Assembly (NCBI RefSeq): GCF_036320965.1
Contig: NC_092243.1
Span: 426,001 to 490,000 of the forward strand
DNA from: Panulirus ornatus
Lineage: Eukaryota > Arthropoda > Malacostraca > Decapoda > Palinuridae
Direction of reading: 5' to 3'
Length of the DNA stretch: 64,000 nt
The notes beneath the pieces are model-generated. The model saw nothing but the letters and a program-made list of their open reading frames with translations. It was not told where the DNA came from and ran no database searches. A program made the position numbers and the translations under genes. Of the stretch, positions 1-11,610 are shown piece by piece (position 1 is the first letter of the stretch; the number at the start of each line of letters is the position of its first letter).

Positions 1-58
<58 letters not shown>

Positions 59-61
<3 letters not shown>

Positions 62-829
62 TTGTCGCTGTCTCCCGCGTTTGCGAGGTAGCGCAAGGAA
101 ACAGACGAAAGAAATGGCCCAACCCACCCCCATACACATGTATATACATACGTCCACACACGCGAATATACATACCTACACAGCTTTCCATGGTTTACCC
201 CAGACGCTTCACATGCCTTGATTCAATCCACTGACAGCACGTCAACCCCGGTATACCAATTCACTCTATTCCTTGCCCTCCTTTCACCCTCCTGCATGTT
301 CAGGCCCCGATCACACAAAATCTTTTTCACTCCATCTTTCCACCTCCAATTTGGTCTCCCTCTTCTCCTCGTTCCCTCCACCTCCGACACATATATCCTC
401 TTGGTCAATCTTTCCTCACTCATTCTCTCCATGTGACCAAACCATTACAAAACACCCTCTTCTGCTCTCTCAACCACGCTCTTTTTATTTCCACACATCT
501 CTCTTACCCTTACGTTACTTACTCGATCAAACCACCTCACACCACACATTGTCCTCAAACATCTCATTTCCAGCACATCCATCCTCCTGCGCACAACTCT
601 ATCCATAGTCCACGCCTCGCAACCATACAACATTGTTGGAACTACTATTCCTTCAAACATACCCATTTTTGCTTTCCGAGATAATGTTCTCGACTTCCAC
701 ACATTCTTCAAGGCTCCCAGAATTTTCGCCCCCTCCCCCACCCTATGATCCACTTCCGCTTCCATGGTTCCATCCGCTGCCAGATCCACTCCCAGATATC
801 TAAAACACTTCACTTCCTCCAGTTTTTCT

Positions 830-833
<4 letters not shown>
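59..833 (-). mobile_element. RTE-like LINE, 5'-truncated copy, short-3'UTR subfamily
   Basis: On the minus strand this copy holds the C-terminal part of the LINE ORF (EEVKCFRYLGVDLAADGT, then a YGCEAW block, a KWFGHME block and a GRPNWRWKDG block), the short 3' UTR, and a 28-base A tail (T run at 31-58) followed by (AT)n. The 5' end stops abruptly at an (AT)n tract at 832-865. The ORF ends at the GGT-TGA stop typical of the short-UTR subfamily. It is too short to be autonomous. Confidence 0.85.
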
Positions 834-877
<44 letters not shown>

Positions 878-878
878 A
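832..878. repeat. (AT)n then (GA)n microsatellite
   Basis: About 34 bases of AT repeat pass into a short GA repeat. It marks the 5' truncation point of the adjoining LINE copy. Confidence 0.95.
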
Positions 879-1019
879 TGTGAAAGGTATCTAACATGAG
901 AGAATATATCTACGAAGAATTGGAAGAAATTTTCCGTCAGTTATCATTTCATATCAACTTTCGTCATTGACAACTAAGCGGCTGTTACCAGAAAGCAATC
1001 ATAGGGTAAAGGGCTAACT

Positions 1020-1800
1020 AACTACTAATGTAAATGGTCACAGCTGGTGTCAACTTCGACAGGTGGTGGCTACAGCTGCAGATGATTGTAATGGCCACAA
1101 CTGAGGGGATTAGGTAAAGGTGGTGGTAACGATCATAGATGATGGGAGAAGTAATAACTGATTGTACTGGCCGAATGTGATGGTAGCGGTCACAGCTAAT
1201 GAACTGGCCAAAGTTTTTGTAGTTGTTAGAGGTGACGGTAGTACCCTCAGCATATGAAAGTCACTACCAGTGGGATTGGCTACTGCTGATGATAATAACC
1301 AAAGTTGTTCTTAGTAATCACACAAAACATCAGTGGCTACAGCAGATGTCATATTTGACGAAAGCTGGCAATGATTTGCCAAGGCCAGCTTTAGTGATCA
1401 TTGCTAGTTGTGCTTAACCAAGCCTGGGAGAGTGGCCACAAGTGGGAAATGCTCGAGCTGTGGTGGCGGCCACAACTGGTAGAGATGATCACAGTTGGTG
1501 GCAATGGTGACCATAGCTTAAAGCCGTTAACCTAGCTTGTGATAATGGTCAGAGTTTGAGGTACTAATGAAAATAATTGATAACACTGGCTACACCCAGG
1601 TATTGGTAACAGGTGGTGATTTTTATAAACAGTGGTTGTAGCTACAGTTGGTGATAGTGCTAGAGATGACAGGATCAGCTGCAGCTGATGGGATATCCAC
1701 AGTTGATTACAAAGGCATTTATGGCATGTGTCACTACGGATGACGGAAGCCATCCAACTGGTTGCAGTAGGACTCGCAGCTGAAAGAGCCATGGATGGAG
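1020..1800. repeat. Degenerate tandem repeat of a 'ggccacaactgrtg' motif
   Basis: Blocks such as ggtcacagctggtg, ggccacaactgagg and ggccacaactggtag recur at irregular spacing through this stretch. It reads as an old, diverged minisatellite. Open frames here are short and have no recognisable domain. Confidence 0.45.
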
Positions 1801-2319
1801 TTCATTTAAGCAGATGTTGAAAACAATCACAGGATCGTCAATACTGTCTTGAAATATAGAGAAGGAGGAAGGAATGTTTGGTTTTTATCTGCTGAGGCAT
1901 AGCTGTCATATGTTGGTGGATGGGTCGATTACCAGCCTGTCTCCTCCATCATTGCAGGTTTCTGCTCCTGGCATGTGTATGGCATCGTTCAGGACTAGGT
2001 TAGTGAACCTGCTGATATCTATAGATTTCACGAAACCAAGGTCATTAAGCATACTGACAGCGCTACTTTGCTTTCACTATGAAGACCTTATGTCTCCTGA
2101 TATCTCTAAAATCTACATTAGAGGTCACTGAAGTTTCCAGAACCTCTTTACCAAATAACCATATCTTGCGCTATCTCTAGCTTACGCTTCATGTGGCATT
2201 AGACTTTACGTTAACTTATTTTCTACCTCGCAAGGCTACTAAACTTGTTGATAGCTTGTTTCTCCAACAAGATATTTTGCCATCAAAAGCTTAATGCCAT
2301 AACCAATTTGTTCACTATC

Positions 2320-2640
2320 TGATTACTAGTCTTTGCACCTCTTGTTAGACCCTTACTAATCTGTACATCTGCTGTTAGAACCATAATACTCTCTACACCT
2401 GCTGCTGTCAGAACCTTACTAGTCTCTACACCTCTTGCTGTTATGACCTTATTGGTCTCTACACTATATTGTGTTAGAACCTTACTAGGATGTGCACCTC
2501 GTGTGTTAAGAACCTTACTAGCATGTACACCTCCTGATGTCAGAACCTTATTAGTCTGTATACTTGCTATCACAACCTTACTAGTCTGTATGCCACTTAC
2601 TGGCGGAACCTCACTTGTCTATAAGCCTCCTTCTGTAGGA
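2320..2640. repeat. Diverged ~36-bp minisatellite, about 9 copies
   Basis: The core agaaccttactagtctgtac recurs about every 36 bp with many substitutions. Because 36 is a multiple of three, the minus strand stays open for about 95 codons as a 12-residue repeat (SKVLTARGVET type). I read this as a repeat artefact rather than a gene. Confidence 0.75.
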
Positions 2641-3554
2641 ATCCGTGGCAGAATATCTTGAAGATCACTAACATTGATCCTTCCGGTGGTAACGAGTGAA
2701 GAAAAAGTATTATTTTTGATGCTACTTCTTGTCATGTTGAAGTTATTACGTCTAGAAAGTCTTGAGTTAACCATCAAGACAAACGACATTTATCCTGGCT
2801 CAGACGACACTTGACGGTAAAGAAATCCCCAGAACTAACCTTTTTATATTTTCAGTTTGATGCTTCAAGCAAAAATCCTAGTTTTCTTCGTGGAATTGTG
2901 CTCTCTGGTTGCGACAGTTTTATATTTTCTTAATATGCTTATTTTCACGACAACATGACCTATGTTAACCGTGATCACAGGTATAAGGGTCTGTGGCTAT
3001 GAATTATCTCAACAGTTCACTGAGTGGAAACAGGTTTCTCCATATCTAAGAAAAAAAGTTGAGAGTTTCTTTAACTCCAACCATTTTGATATCAGTATTT
3101 CTGGCGGCAGTTTTCTCTTTTTTTCATACGACTGAGCTTATTCGAGCGACTATGCGATATCAGTGTACTTCAATCGTTATTTCATTGGGACCATAAATTA
3201 TATTAGATTGAAACTTATACCAGTGTATCCAGGGATTAGATTTCTAGATCATTTCCATTTAAACTCGTTTTTGGTGTTCGTACTTTACGGCTCATTTTCG
3301 GAAACATTGTTGCTATTGTTCCAGGCCAGTGCTACTTGCATGACTCACAGATCTGTTTTCCCATAGTTTACTACGCTGTTTCTTCCTTGTATCAGTATTA
3401 TCTCTGTACCTCAGGAGAAGAACACAGCATCACACCGGAACGTATTTAAACAGTAGTTTTACATCAGAAGCCATTTTCTTTCGATTTCTTTACGATCCAT
3501 TTTCGTGCTCCTAGACATTAAACAATGTATTAGAGGTTTTCTTATAGGATAGCA

Positions 3555-3559
<5 letters not shown>

Positions 3560-3628
<69 letters not shown>

Positions 3629-3645
3629 CTCTCTCTCTCAAGCTT
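3560..3645. repeat. (CT)n microsatellite
   Basis: There are about 65 bases of uninterrupted CT, followed by a short interrupted continuation (caagctctctctctcaagc). Confidence 0.97.
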
Positions 3646-3714
3646 TGTGTGCTAGCCCTACCTTTTGGCAAAATTTCACAAGTACTTTTTCTTTCTCACT
3701 CTCTATCAACGCCC

Positions 3715-3772
3715 TCTACAGGATCGAACCCTGGCGAGCTAGCGCGTGATTCGCTAGCTAAGAATCATGCAC
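3715..3772 (-). mobile_element. Possible tRNA-derived SINE fragment
   Basis: On the minus strand the segment contains a near-consensus RNA polymerase III B box (gggttcgatcctg). An A-box-like tagctagcg lies upstream of it at about tRNA spacing. The acceptor stem and a tail are not evident, so this is a weak call for an old SINE fragment. Confidence 0.35.
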
Positions 3773-4029
3773 AGACCTACCAGAAAGAGAGACTCTGATT
3801 AATGTAACAGTATTTTACGTTTAAGACTTGTTAGATCTGTTCGACGTAACGCCTATCCATACAACAGTTCCACTAACATCACACCCGGTGTTTCCGCGCA
3901 GTGGTAGCCATCACTGGAAAAGTTGCAGAGCCAGTGATGTGTGTGCTGTTGACTGTTGACCATCAGTGCTTGTGGTAAGAGAGGTAGACAGCGGCTCTTG
4001 ACCAAGCGTTCCTTCCCATTCCCTTATAG

Positions 4030-4169
4030 CCTTGCACCGGAGTTCGTAGTGCGTGGGTTGGAGGCCGGCATGGGCGTCACCCTCAAAGTGCGCGCCACCA
4101 ACAACCGTGGACAGAGCGCCTCCGTCACCCTCGAGGCAGACATCATGAAGGTGGCAGAGAAACGCATGG
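4030..4169 (+). CDS. Exon A: end of an extracellular FN3/Ig domain of a Sidestep-like adhesion protein
   Basis: This internal exon is 140 bp. It follows a pyrimidine-rich acceptor (cattcccttatag, AG at 4028-4029) and ends at a strong donor (GTGAGT at 4170). The first base completes a codon begun in an exon outside the window. It encodes about 46 residues, including PEFVVRGLEAG, then VRATNNRGQS and MKVAEKRM. The G-L-x-x-G turn followed by V-x-A-x-N-x-x-G-x-S is the F-G strand pattern of a fibronectin type III or Ig-like domain. The AEKR ending just before the membrane resembles the arthropod Sidestep-like Ig superfamily. The family name is recognition from memory. The domain fold and exon structure are read from the sequence. 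The exon ends one base into a Gly codon, which fits exon B exactly. Confidence 0.8.
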
Positions 4170-4978
4170 GTGAGTAACCTCAGTCTTCCTGTGTGGTGCC
4201 CTATAGGTTAGAAGGTGAGTATGGTGCCCCAGCGGTTATACGGTAAAGATAGTGACCTATCTGTTTGACTGTTAGTGTGATTAGTCAGACTGTGAATGTG
4301 TTATACCATTGATTAGACGCAGAGTATAATGCTCCACGTGTTTAGACGAATGTTCTTCCTCAGTGATTAGACGGTTAGTGTGTTAACCGCAGTAGGAAGA
4401 TGGAAAGTGCTCCAACTGGGTACAAGGTGAAATATGGGGCCCTACCGTATAGGAGACTGACGTGCCCTCTAACTGAAGGTTAGGTTACGCTTCCAGCGAG
4501 GATGTAGTGCCTTCACTGTTGATACTGACCACAGTTTCTCCAGCAGGCGTGGAACAACTGTGAATATGATACACATGTTCTTTTAAAAAGTAATAACTCG
4601 GTGCGCTTGTGTTCCATGAAGTTCACAGTTCAAAACACTTTTAAAGTTAGCTTGTTTTTCGTAAGCTGTCTAAGTTTGTGTAACATTTGTGTTGAACCAT
4701 TTTTGTTTGACTAATTTATTACCACTTATTTTGATCCTGTCTGAAGTTTGTTCCGAGACACTCCCCCAGAATGTCAGCTGAATAATTTCTGGCACATTAA
4801 TCAAAGTTTCCTTCGAATATCATTGAAAAAGTTCCTCTAGTACGTCCGTTGAAAAGGTTTCCGACTGTAACTTGCAGTACTTTAGCAGAAGACAACCTCA
4901 GTGTGACTAATCCTACTCTCATGAATGTCAAATTATTATTATTGATCTGACTAACGTTCTCACATCTCCCTGCCACAG

Positions 4979-5224
4979 GCCCTCCTGAAGAGGTCTTCGT
5001 TCCTCCCGTCGTGGGTGCCGTTGTGGGCGGTGTTGGCGCGGTGCTCCTATTGGTGGTGGCAGGGCTGGTCCTTACGCACTACGCCCACCGAACCCGCCCG
5101 CAGAACCACACTCCGAAGACTGAGTCTCCGCCCACACTCACTAATGTATACGTGGGTGACGGTAGCGGTGACGAAACGCGCACCCTGACCAAGACTGGCA
5201 ACCCGGATGTTGTCAGGGGCACAG
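4979..5224 (+). CDS. Exon B: juxtamembrane, transmembrane helix and start of cytoplasmic tail
   Basis: The acceptor is ctccctgccacag (AG at 4977-4978) and the donor is GTGAGG at 5225. The first two bases (GC) complete the Gly codon left open by exon A. The exon encodes a short acidic/proline linker (PPEEVFVPP), a hydrophobic helix of about 22 residues at about 5008-5073 (Gly- and Val-rich, with several small-residue G-x-x-G spacings), and then a basic stop-transfer stretch (HYAHRTRP). The remainder is a hydrophilic tail with VYVGDGSGDETRT and a NPDVV motif. The topology is type I with a single pass. The exon ends one base into a codon. The tail also carries Ser/Thr sites, but no catalytic domain. 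Confidence 0.85.
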
Positions 5225-6282
5225 GTGAGGACCAAGTATTGTAAGGTCAGGAGTGTGGGTGTAGTCGGATGTAGACAAACAGTTACCACACGTATCCAGT
5301 CTGGAAACTTTGGACTTAGCGATGCCTCACAGGGAGCTGAAGTACACACCAGAGCTTGTTCGTGGTCGACCGCTCTTTTTTGTAATGCCTTTTGCCAGAA
5401 ACCCTGTCTGTCATATCTGGAAAGTTTTCATTTTTCATAAGAAATGCTTAGACAACCCAGCGTCTCCAAGTCTTTTAAGGAAGTTATCTTGAGTGAGAAG
5501 TGTCTCTGAACAAGTTTCTGTTGCCTCGTGATAGTGAGAGTGACGTTGCAGCAGTGGACAATCCTTCCTTATCTTTGTTCATTGTATTCTTGACCATTTC
5601 CACCATGATAACACTGGCTATGCTTGTTCACTAAATGCTCTCCGCATGATTTCGTACCGGACTGCGCCCCTAGTAACTCTGAGACCATTGCTCCAGTTTG
5701 TTACAATTCTCTCATATTTCCAATCTGTCCCCATTCCCCAACACTCGATGTGTAGCGCCAGCCTGGCCCCCAACTCTGTGTTCAACCATCCTGCAGCTTC
5801 AAATCCCTACTTCTAGTGTGTCTCGGCGTACCCGTAACTTCAATCTGATCCCCAGCAACTTATTCAACGATTTTGTAGACCTGGTCAGATACCATCCCCA
5901 GTGTTTTTCAGCGCTTCAGCAGTCTGTCTATCTCGAGTTGATCTTCCCAGTCTGACTCGGTCGGGCTTCAGGCATTGGAAATACCTGCTAAAGTTCCACT
6001 GTAGCCCCATCTTGCCCCAGCACCCGTCATAACCCCCTTGTTTTGCTATAACGTGCCACAGTGAGTTGCTGACAACAAATACCAGTCTTAGTTATCAGTC
6101 GCGCTGTTCTGAGGCATATGACACCAGAGACGTATTTATATCTGCAAATATTTTGTTTGATAAAAATAAGAGATGGTCAGAGAACCTATTGATGTTTAAA
6201 GTTATCCTTTCAGTCATGTCTGCTATTTCTAGGATGAAAGTCTTGCATGAACAATTTTACAGAATAAGCTTCCGCTGACCCT

Positions 6283-7512
6283 TAGGTGAGGACCCGGTGT
6301 GTGGTCAGGATCACATGTGAGGAGGACCCGGTGTGTGGTCAGGATCACATGTGAGGACCCGGTGTGTGGTCAGGATCACATGTGAGAACCCGGTGTGTGG
6401 TCAGGATCAGTGAGAACCTGGTGTGTGGTCAGGATCACATGTGGGGACCTGGTGTGTGGTCAGGATCACATGTGAGGACCTTGTGTATGGTCAGGATCAC
6501 ATGTGGGGACCTGGTGTGTGGTCAGGATCAAATGTGACGACCTTGTGTGTGGTCAGGATCACATGTGGGGACCTGGTGTGTGGTCAGGATCACATGTAAG
6601 GACCTGGTGTGTGGTCAGGATCACATGTGGGGACCTTGTGTGTGGTCAGGATCACATGTGAGGACCTTGTGTGTGGTCAGGATCACATGTGGGGACCTTT
6701 TGTGTGGTCAGGATCACATGTGAGGACCTTGTGTGTGGTCAGGATCACATGTGAGGACCTTGTGTGTGGTCAGGATCACATGTGAGGACCCGGTGTGTGG
6801 TCAGGATCACATGTGAGGACCCGGTGTGTGGTCAGGATCACATGTGGGGACCTTGTGTGTGGTCAGGATCACATGTGAGGACCTTGTGTGTGGTCAGGAT
6901 CACATGTGAGGACCTTGTGTGTGGTCAGGATCACATGTGGGGACCTGGTGTGTGGTTAGGAACACATGTAAGGACCTTGTGTGTGGTCAGGATCACATGT
7001 GAGGACCTTGTGTGTGGTTAGGATCAAATGTGGGGACCTGGTGTGTGATCAGGATCACATGTGAGGACCTGGAGTGTGGTCAGGATCACATGTGAGGACC
7101 TTGTGTGTGGTCAGGATCACATGTGAGGACCTCGTGTGTGGTCAGGATCACATGTGGGGACCTGGTGTGTGATCAGGATCACATGTGAGGACCTGGAGTG
7201 TGGTCAGGATCACATGTGAGGACCTTGTGTGTGGTCAGGATCACATGTGAGGACCTTGTGTGTGGTCAGGATCACATGTGGGGACCTGGTGTGTGATCAG
7301 GATCACATGTGAGGACCTGGAGTGTGGTCAGGATCACATGTGAGGACCTTGTGTGTGGTCAGGATCACATGTGAGGACCTTGTGTGTGGTCAGGATCACA
7401 TGTGGGGACCTGGTGTGTGGTCAGGATCACATGTGAGGACCTTGTGTGTGGTCAGGATCACATGTGAGGACCTTGTGTGTGGTCAGGATCACATGTGGGG
7501 ACCTGGTGTGAG
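6283..7512. repeat. 31-bp minisatellite in the intron between exons B and C, about 40 copies
   Basis: The unit contains gtgtggtcaggatcacatgt followed by a variable gaggacctkg. The period is 31 bp, so all three frames cycle through the same 31-residue peptide and stay open. Between about 7041 and 7330 a four-unit (124-bp) higher-order repeat, marked by a gtgtgatcagg variant, occurs three times. The array is non-coding: it lies within an intron whose flanking exons are in phase. Confidence 0.95.
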
Positions 7513-8745
7513 GGAAATATCAGAACCTGGTGTGGGGGAAATATCGCCGGTGAGGACTGATGTGTGGTAAGGAGTATAGATAATGGTCAGGGATTGTGGA
7601 ACAACAGCCAAGGACTGTCCAGGTGTCCTTTTTAGCAACACAGGTGTGTAGGTGCTCACGTGCACTGATTACCACAGGTGCGTCGCAGGTTACGAGTGCA
7701 TAGTTGTCTCCCTCGTTAGATGTACTAAGCAGCACAGTTGTGTCTGTGGTCATGGAAATTTCTGTCGTGTGAAACTATGGTGAATGATTTTTTTTTTTCC
7801 AGGCTGATAATGTTTATGCGATAAAGCCCTCTTAAAAATATGGGTAACATTTTACGGTGTATGTTATATAGGAGAGTTTTTAATTTGCATTTTAATTAGT
7901 CATTTTTATATGAGTTTTACATAAAATATTGGGGACACTTTTTTCTTTTTTCTACGGCTGCTGCAAGCGGTACGTGACGTGAGTACGTATTCTTTATCAA
8001 TTTGCCTTCTAATGAGACATGTATAGCTCAAGCGCCTGCCGATGTTGGGGCTGACTATGGTGTGGCGAGGCTATCAAAGCATTAGTGCTAAGATGTTAGT
8101 ATACTAACGTGAGACTAGGTACGTTAGTGTGAGGATGAGTATACGAGTGTGAAGCACTGTGTATAGTGGCGTGAGGAAGTGAGTACTCTGATTTAATACT
8201 CTGAATAGTACATACATTTGTGTGAGGCAAGTGCGCACACGATTAAGGTTTAAAGTAAATTCGTTTGAGGCTGTAATGTTGTTATCAACGGTTTCTGCGT
8301 GCATATGAATGTATATGTGTGTCATCACAACTTGTTATTACTATAGTACAGGGAGAGAGTTTTACAATCGCGTTGCCCCAATTCAACCTTATATATAAGT
8401 ACCGGGTCTTTTGCTCTTATATGTGTGCGTGTGGGTATGTGTTACACACATGTTTGGATGTGTAAATCCTTCTTATAGAATGAATGTACATTAACGTTGG
8501 ACTGAGTTTTTAGAGCAACAAGTCTTTACATTGATGCTGTGTATACACTAGAATTGTCCTGTATGAGTTATAATGGTAGGTAGGTATAGTTACCACTTAC
8601 TTTCATGCATGTAGCAATTAGAACGGGAATCCAACCACTCACGTTCTAGCTACAGACTGAATCTAAAGTGATCGACCGGTACAGAAACATTGACATCCTC
8701 ACTCGTCAATTAGCTTCGTCTCCAAGATGGTATTTTCTCATGAAG
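7513..8745 (+). other. Rest of the exon B-C intron
   Basis: Unique AT-rich sequence with no ORF of coding character. Around 8095-8330 there are loosely repeated gtgagg/gtgtgag motifs. I see nothing else in it. Confidence 0.5.
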
Positions 8746-8870
8746 GTGAAGAAGACATGGGCGTGGAGGAGGCCGTGGGGATGGGAGCGCCGAGGTGCGT
8801 GGAGGCGGTGGCTATCCTTCAAGGCAACAACGTGGCAGGGGTCACCACTACACTACCAGACCCGCACAAG
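8746..8870 (+). CDS. Exon C: cytoplasmic tail segment
   Basis: This 125-bp exon lies between a modest acceptor (tattttctcatgaag, AG at 8744-8745) and a good donor (AAG then GTGAGG at 8871). It opens with two bases (GT) that complete the Gly codon from exon B and closes on a codon boundary, as exon D requires. It encodes about 41 residues, including EEDMGVEEAVGMG and ending TTTLPDPHK. The segment is acidic at first, then has a Val/Ala-rich stretch, and shows no domain I recognise. Support comes from phase fit, higher GC than its surroundings and the lack of stops. The weak polypyrimidine tract makes it less certain than exons A, B and D. Confidence 0.62.
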
Positions 8871-9079
8871 GTGAGGCCTGCCGAGTCCCAGGATAAAGGG
8901 CCATCAGCTCCCCACTCCTCTTATCTTCAAATAAGCATACAATGATTGTTGTTTTCGTTCAATGACGTAAAAATGCTATTACAATTAGATACGCCAACAT
9001 TCTCGAGGAACTCTTTGTCTCTCCCCACACCCCCACTCACCATATGTTCTCTACAAAGGGAGATGCCAAATGCCTCTTT

Positions 9080-10620
9080 ATTGCATCCTCGATAAAATCT
9101 GTGCTCACTTCACCTATACATGTAGTATAAGTCCATCTTCACAACATCCTTGTGTTCACTATACCCACACCTTCATTACAACTTCATTTATATGTCAGGT
9201 AAAAGCCATTGTCAGTACACACTCTTCACTATCTCCTCAACGTCACTATGCCCCGTATCTTCCATACATTTTCGACACCATTCACTTTTGAGCTAATCCT
9301 TACTGGTTAAGTCAAAAGCCGTCTTCTACACATATTCCTTCGCTACACAAACTCATCTTCACCATCCTTTGGTCTTTACTACACCCTTGACGCCAATAGC
9401 CTTTGAGCCAAACCTTACAGGTCAAGTCAAAAGGCCGTCCTTAGAAATCTCATTTTCACCCATTCCTCATCTTCACAACACCCTCATCTTCACGACACCT
9501 TCATCTACCTTATATCCTGGACACTACTTATCTTCAGTAAAGATGCATTTGATCAGACCCTTACAGGTCAGATCAAAAGCTTCTTCACTATACATAGGAA
9601 AGCTGCTAATTGTTCAAAACTTTATTAAAAGTTATAAAAACCTTATTTGCGGACAAACGTAATATTTCTTCAACTGTATCACTAACCTTTGTGCTCATTA
9701 CGGAAGCTGAAGCAAGCAAATTAACCAATACACCTTCGAAAATCCTGAATTCATTTCAAAGGCCATCTTCAGATTGTTATCTTCACTCTGTCTTCATCTT
9801 CACTGCAAGTGTATGCCTTATGTCAAAAGCAATCTTCACAACTTCCTTATCACTATCTTACTGTAACGAAATCTTCATCTTCACTGCACCATCACAATTA
9901 CTACACCATTTTTATAGCAGCTTTTTTATACTTATATCTTCATTGCACCCTCGATACTACCTCCTTTTAGCCTTTCCTTTATGGCAAGATCAAAAGCCAT
10001 CTTCAGTACACCCTTATCTTCATTGTACTTTAACTCTCATAACCCTTTTTTAACTAGAGCTTTGTTTTCGCTATATTTCCATAGATCAAAAAGGTACTCT
10101 TTCCTTACCCTTCATTTATATTGCACTGTCATCTTGTCAACATTCCCATCGTCACTGCACCCTTAACTTCACTACAGTCGTATAGGTCAGTTCGTTCGCC
10201 ATCCTCAGTATACACTGATTTTCACTGCGCCTAATTTTCACATTCTGGCGTACACTACATCTTCATCTTCATTACATTAAATTCTTAACTTCAGTTGACG
10301 GCAACTTTAAACTTCCCTACATCATTATCTTCACTAGTTTCTGCGGGCGGCCTTGATCTAATGGTGATCATTTTAGGGGTCACGTGTCAAAGGCCAACTT
10401 CCTTACATCCTCATCTTCACTAAACTAAATCTCCACTACACCTTGACACCGTTTACCTTTTACTTGAACCTTACGAGTTGATACCAAGGCCATCTTTGGC
10501 CATGTTGGCCTTTCGCTTATCTCTTACTGGTCACACGTCACTATCGTCACTACACCCTCATCTTCACCACAACCTTGACATCGTCTGTACTATAGTGAAG
10601 ATGCATATGATCTAACCAGT
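9080..10620. repeat. Degenerate tandem repeat in the last intron
   Basis: Blocks like caggtcaagtcaaaag followed by ccatcttcactacaccctt recur at roughly 115-150 bp spacing (for example near 9310, 9420, 9567 and 9990). This suggests an old, strongly diverged satellite in the intron between exons C and D. The pyrimidine bias leaves short open frames that show no domain. Confidence 0.6.
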
Positions 10621-11202
10621 GTGGATTGTTAGAAAAATTAAGAAAGGAAATGAACGGAAAGTGACAAAAGTTTTCATGGTTCCCTCCTTCAGAGGGACAC
10701 AAAATTCAGATTACAATACCTCCATTTCACTTTCAAATTTGATTATTATTATAATGCACTCTCAGATTGGCCGGCAGAAGTCTAATTATTCCTACATTCA
10801 CCGGCCACCTTTAGATCATTATTGTTTTCATTTTTAAGGTAAATTGTTTGCACTTATCGTCTGACAGACTTAGTTGTTTCATGACTAGCTACAGCAGAGT
10901 ACCAGACAACACCTCCGTGCATGCGCAGTGCATAGAATGATTGAAGTGGGATGTAAGTAAATTAGTGAAATACGTTAAATTTACCTTGATTGAGAGTGTG
11001 TAATAAATCACTTTAGATGGATCAGAAAGATGGATGGATAGCTGATGACAGATTCCTTAACACGAGTTGGGAAGAATTCTGTAAATAACTATTATGCCTT
11101 ACAAAGGTATAGGGGCATAGGCAGTATATATCACTTTATCGTTAAAACAGTGAACACAGATATGTTCATGTAATCAGTAACATGTAGCTACCTGTATTTC
11201 AG

Positions 11203-11610
11203 GGAGTGGACGTGGAGTACGTGGAAGTAGTGTCGGGAGCTCCTCTCAGTACCACCATTAGGCGTCGTGAAGACCCCGTCGTATATACTAGTATCGCTCC
11301 ACATCCCTACCACCCCTATTCTGCCCACGCTGCCCACATGCCACAGGGAATAGTGGACCCAAGGGACTATGGACACGATATAACTGAGGCTTGCATGCCC
11401 ACCACAACTTCCCTGCATGACTTGGCGGGCGCGCTTCACCCTGTTCGGGGTCATCATTCTTCCCAGACGCCCACAATGGGTCGAGACGAGAGCGTCAGTG
11501 TATACGGGACGCTACGTCGTGGGGGAGACAGGATGCGGGAGGGTGGTCCCCCTCACCCCCGAGCAGTGGGCACCTTCTTAGCCACAAGTCACCAGGAGAG
11601 TGCCGTCTAA
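11203..11610 (+). CDS. Exon D: terminal coding exon, cytoplasmic tail with C-terminal PDZ ligand
   Basis: The acceptor is cctgtatttcag (AG at 11201-11202). The reading frame starts on a codon boundary and runs 135 codons to TAA at 11608-11610. The peptide is rich in Pro, His and Tyr and looks disordered. It carries several tyrosines in signalling-like contexts (VEYVEVV, PVVYTSIAP, SVYGTLRR) and ends QESAV. ESAV fits the class I PDZ-binding pattern (Ser/Thr, any, Val). The four exons together give 305 codons plus stop with no phase conflict, so this is the end of a membrane adhesion receptor whose tail probably docks a PDZ scaffold. The docking role is inference. Confidence 0.8.
   Translation, partial: GVDVEYVEVVSGAPLSTTIRRREDPVVYTSIAPHPYHPYSAHAAHMPQGIVDPRDYGHDITEACMPTTTSLHDLAGALHPVRGHHSSQTPTMGRDESVSVYGTLRRGGDRMREGGPPHPRAVGTFLATSHQESAV

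Noticed and set aside
6283..7512. CRISPR-like array of regular repeats
   Set aside because: Units are contiguous with no unique spacers, and the context is a eukaryotic intron.
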